DNA from: Solirubrobacterales bacterium
GTDB lineage: Bacteria > Actinomycetota > Thermoleophilia > Solirubrobacterales > 70-9
Direction of reading: 5' to 3'
DNA: 64,000 bases
NCBI GenBank assembly: GCA_021155855.1
Contig: JAJNAZ010000001.1
Span: 186,001-250,000 of the forward strand
Part shown: one piece after another, positions 62,006-64,000 of the stretch
How positions within the stretch are numbered: the first letter of the stretch is position 1
How the letters are laid out: each line of letters starts with the position of its first letter
Made by a program: the position numbers and the translations under genes
Notes under the pieces: generated by a model
The model's database searches: none
What the model was told of the DNA's origin: nothing
What the model saw: only the letters and a program-made list of their open reading frames with translations

Positions 62006-62020
62006 CTGCGGCCGCCTGGT

Positions 62021-63124
62021 TCACGCGTAACGGTCGACGATGTCGACCTCCTGAAGCCTGCGGAGTCCCTCGCGGATCTCCTTCGCCCGACCCTCGCCGA
62101 CCCCCTCGACCGCGATCAACTCGGCGTCCGAGGCCGCCATCAGCGCCTCGAGGTCACCGAAGTGGTTGACCACCTTCTGCGCCACCAGGCGGGGAAGACG
62201 CGGCACGCTCGCCAGCGCTCGGTAGCCGCGCGAGCTGACCGGGAAATCGAGCGTGTTGGTCTTGCGGTCGTAACCGAGCAGCTCGGCCAGGCGCCCGAAA
62301 TCGAGCAATTCGGTGTGCGGCAAGGTTGCCAGCTCGGCGAGCACCTGCTCGATCGCGGGCTCGGACCCCGTCGCGCTGTAATCGCGAACGAGCGCCGCGC
62401 GGTCGGCCATCACCCCGACGACGGTCTCCTCGAGCTGCATCTCGATCAGCCGCCCCTCGGCCCCGAGCTCGATGATGTAGCGCTCGACCTCGGCCGCCAT
62501 CCGCGTCACCAGCTCGGCACGCTGGAGGGCGGAGAGCACGTCGTAGAGGACGACGCCGCCGGCAAACTCGAGCGCCGTCAGTCGCCCGGCGACCTGGTCG
62601 AGGCGCGAGCGGTACTTCTCCAGCGTCGCCAGGCCCTGGTTCGCCTTCGAGAGCACCGTGGGGATGTCCTGGAGGATGTACTTGAAGCCCTCGACGTAGA
62701 GCGAGACCACGTCCCGGCGCTGCGAGATCGCGATCACCAGCGCCTTGGTCTGCTTCGAGACGCGCTCGGCGGTGCGGTGGCGGGTGCCCGTCTCCATCGA
62801 GAGGATGGTCGGGTCCGGCATCAGCTGCACGTTCGCCCAGCCGATCGTCTCGGCGCCCGGCGGCAGCACGATCGCGCCGTCCATCTTCGCCAGCTGGTAC
62901 AGCAACGCCGGGGCGTAGTCGACGTCGAGCTTGATCCCGCCCGAGAACAGGAACGAGACCTCGTCGGCTTCGGCGATCAGGATCAGCCCGCCGGTGCGCG
63001 CGTGGATGATGTTGTCGATCCCCTCGCGCAAGGGGGTGCCGGGCGCGACCATGTCGAGCGCCCGCAGAAGCCGGGGATCCTGGCGCGCCTCCAGCTCGTT
63101 CAACTCATCCCCGGCGTGCGGCAC
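62021..63124 (-). CDS. disA: Diadenylate cyclase / DNA integrity scanning protein DisA
   Basis: Makes c-di-AMP from two ATP. The 367 residues contain the DAC domain with the DGA motif (D82 in KMDGAIVL) and GTRHRTAERVSKQ (RHR at 115-117), a linker spine, and C-terminal HhH repeats for branched DNA (LASVPRLPRLVAQKVVNHFG, EGVGEGRAKEIREGL). GTG 63124 is the start. Two inverted repeats lie upstream. The product is the ligand of the riboswitch at 1362-1533, so this gene likely supplies the signal. Confidence 0.97.
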   Translation of the reverse strand: MPHAGDELNELEARQDPRLLRALDMVAPGTPLREGIDNIIHARTGGLILIAEADEVSFLFSGGIKLDVDYAPALLYQLAKMDGAIVLPPGAETIGWANVQLMPDPTILSMETGTRHRTAERVSKQTKALVIAISQRRDVVSLYVEGFKYILQDIPTVLSKANQGLATLEKYRSRLDQVAGRLTALEFAGGVVLYDVLSALQRAELVTRMAAEVERYIIELGAEGRLIEMQLEETVVGVMADRAALVRDYSATGSEPAIEQVLAELATLPHTELLDFGRLAELLGYDRKTNTLDFPVSSRGYRALASVPRLPRLVAQKVVNHFGDLEALMAASDAELIAVEGVGEGRAKEIREGLRRLQEVDIVDRYA

Positions 63125-63127
63125 TTA

Positions 63128-63202
63128 GCCATGATGGCAAACACCTGCTGGTCGGGCGTCCAGCCCAATCCCGGGTGGAGAGGTCGGATTGGCGCTTGTC
63201 AA
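63128..63202 (-). promoter_or_regulatory. Region upstream of disA with inverted repeats and a TTGACA
   Basis: From distal to proximal: TTGACA (63202-63197), an inverted repeat CCAATCC-N14-GGATTGG (63192-63165), and a palindrome GCCAT-C-ATGGC (63138-63128) just before the GTG. No -10 is found at the usual distance from TTGACA, because the inverted repeat fills that space. Operator sites or a stem for the radA transcript are possible. Confidence 0.4.
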
Positions 63203-63256
63203 GGGGTGGGCCCGCGGCGGCGCAACCGAGCGTCGAGTTGCAGGGTCGTGACCGCG

Positions 63257-64000
63257 TCAAGCTGCCTGTACGCGGGGGCGCCCGGGCATGAATGCGTCGC
63301 CGAGCGCGGCCCGGACGGTCTGCGCCGGCGCGAGGCCGTCGACGCGCTCGCTCGCCGGCGGCGCGAGCACCGGACCGAGTCCGAACTTGAGCGCCTCGGC
63401 GACCCGTCGCTCGGCGTGGCCGACCGCGCGCAGCTCGCCGGTGAGCCCGACCTCGCCAAAGCATGCAAGCGGGCGCCCATCGGTGCCGGCGAGCGGCTCG
63501 CCGCGGTGCGCGGAGGCGAGCGCCAGCGCCACCGCGAGGTCGGCTCCCGGCTCCTCGACCCGCACCCCGCCGGCGACGTTGACGAACACGTCGGCGCCCG
63601 CGAGCGAGGGGCCGCCGTGGCGCGAGAGCACGGCCAGCACCATCGCCATCCGGTTGCGATCGATCCCGTTCGCGACCCGCCGCGGCGGCACGATCTCGGT
63701 CGGCGCGACCAGCGCCTGGACCTCGACCAGCAACGGCCGCGTGCCCTCCATCGAGCAGAGAACGACCGAGCCGGCGGTCGCGCTCGCCTCGCCGGCGAAG
63801 CGCGCGGACGGGTCGACGACCTCGACCAGGCCGCCGGAGCGCATCTCGAACACACCCACCTCGCTGGTAGCGCCGAAGCGATTCTTGAGCGCCCGCACGG
63901 TGCGGAAGCTGCGCTCGCGCTCGCCCTCGAAGAAGAGCACGCAGTCGACAAGGTGCTCGAGCACCCGCGGTCCCGCCACCGCGCCCTCCTTGGTCACGTG
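63257..64000 (-). CDS. radA: DNA repair protein RadA, C-terminal part (5' end cut by window)
   Basis: A RecA-like branch-migration helicase of recombination. The visible part is about 247 residues: HVTKEGAVAGPRVLEH at the window edge, the RadA-specific KNRFG motif in LKNRFGATSEVG, and the Lon-like C-terminal domain (GADVFVNVAGGVRVEEP, GEVGLTGELRAV). The zinc finger and Walker A lie outside. The order radA-disA-carD is conserved in Actinobacteria. Confidence 0.95.
   Translation of the reverse strand, partial: HVTKEGAVAGPRVLEHLVDCVLFFEGERERSFRTVRALKNRFGATSEVGVFEMRSGGLVEVVDPSARFAGEASATAGSVVLCSMEGTRPLLVEVQALVAPTEIVPPRRVANGIDRNRMAMVLAVLSRHGGPSLAGADVFVNVAGGVRVEEPGADLAVALALASAHRGEPLAGTDGRPLACFGEVGLTGELRAVGHAERRVAEALKFGLGPVLAPPASERVDGLAPAQTVRAALGDAFMPGRPRVQAA

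Noticed and set aside
63174-63202. A complete sigma70 promoter for disA starting at TTGACA
   Set aside because: No TAnnnT lies 16-19 bp downstream; the space is taken by an inverted repeat.

Overview
The window is one contiguous stretch of a very GC-rich chromosome, densely packed with genes, many of them overlapping by 1-8 nt. Content and order point to a deep-branching actinobacterium, most likely class Thermoleophilia (Solirubrobacterales-like). The pointers are guaB3 beside guaA, radA-disA-carD-ispD/ispF, uvrC-rapZ near gap-pgk-tpiA, a RskA-type anti-sigma pair, a PknB-type kinase, an actinobacterial cobalamin-binding-like protein, and a SigH gene in the order cysS-rlmB-sigH otherwise familiar from Firmicutes. 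The class assignment is inference; no rRNA gene is present. No phage, insertion sequence, CRISPR array or plasmid feature was seen.

Layout. 1-1.2 kb: rplM-rpsI, leftward, with S9 carrying a long acidic N-terminal extension. 1.35-3.5 kb: a c-di-AMP (ydaO-type) riboswitch driving two tandem secreted M23 peptidases. 3.6-5.4 kb: a flippase and an NTF2-like protein. 5.4-13.1 kb (leftward): guaA, guaB3, a glycosyltransferase, a fructose-1-phosphate-type kinase, a DD-carboxypeptidase, a LysM protein, pyrF and HU. 13.2-21.6 kb: argS, sugar epimerase, M48 protease, phosphoesterase, lipoprotein, Ser/Thr kinase, tgt and hsp20. 21.7-26.6 kb: a glycolytic operon VOC-gap-pgk-tpiA-gpmI. 26.7-31.3 kb: an ABC exporter, rapZ and uvrC. 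31.4-33.5 kb: small metabolic genes and a cupredoxin lipoprotein. 33.6-36.3 kb: a TadE-like cluster ending in a large TadE/VanY/lytic-transglycosylase fusion. 36.4-42.1 kb: membrane proteins, phosphate transport (pit plus DUF47), wecB, a 48-codon gene, a pterin dehydratase, a BtuF-like protein and a rhomboid protease. 42.2-45.1 kb: two ECF sigma loci. 45.1-51.0 kb: a PlsC-GpsA fusion, Fe-ADH, tRNA-Thr, sigH, rlmB and cysS. 51.2-57.6 kb: a lipid-flavoured set (SCP2-hydrolase fusion, acyltransferase, SRPBCC, Rieske oxidoreductase, acyl-CoA ligase). 57.6-64 kb: ispF, a PHP phosphatase, DUF389, an IspD-VOC fusion, carD, disA and radA (cut by the window end).

How it fits together. DisA at 62-63 kb makes c-di-AMP. 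The riboswitch at 1.36-1.53 kb should sense it and control cell-wall hydrolases, so producer and sensor lie within 62 kb of each other. Many wall and envelope functions (two M23 proteins, DacA, LysM, VanY-SLT fusion, flippase, wecB, PlsC-GpsA) share the window. At least 22 genes have a TAnnnT hexamer 6-10 nt before the start codon, the arrangement expected of leaderless mRNAs. Three divergent gene pairs appear to use overlapping, near-palindromic -10 elements. Non-ATG starts are common, and pyrF has no in-frame ATG, GTG or TTG available, which leaves CTG as its likely start.
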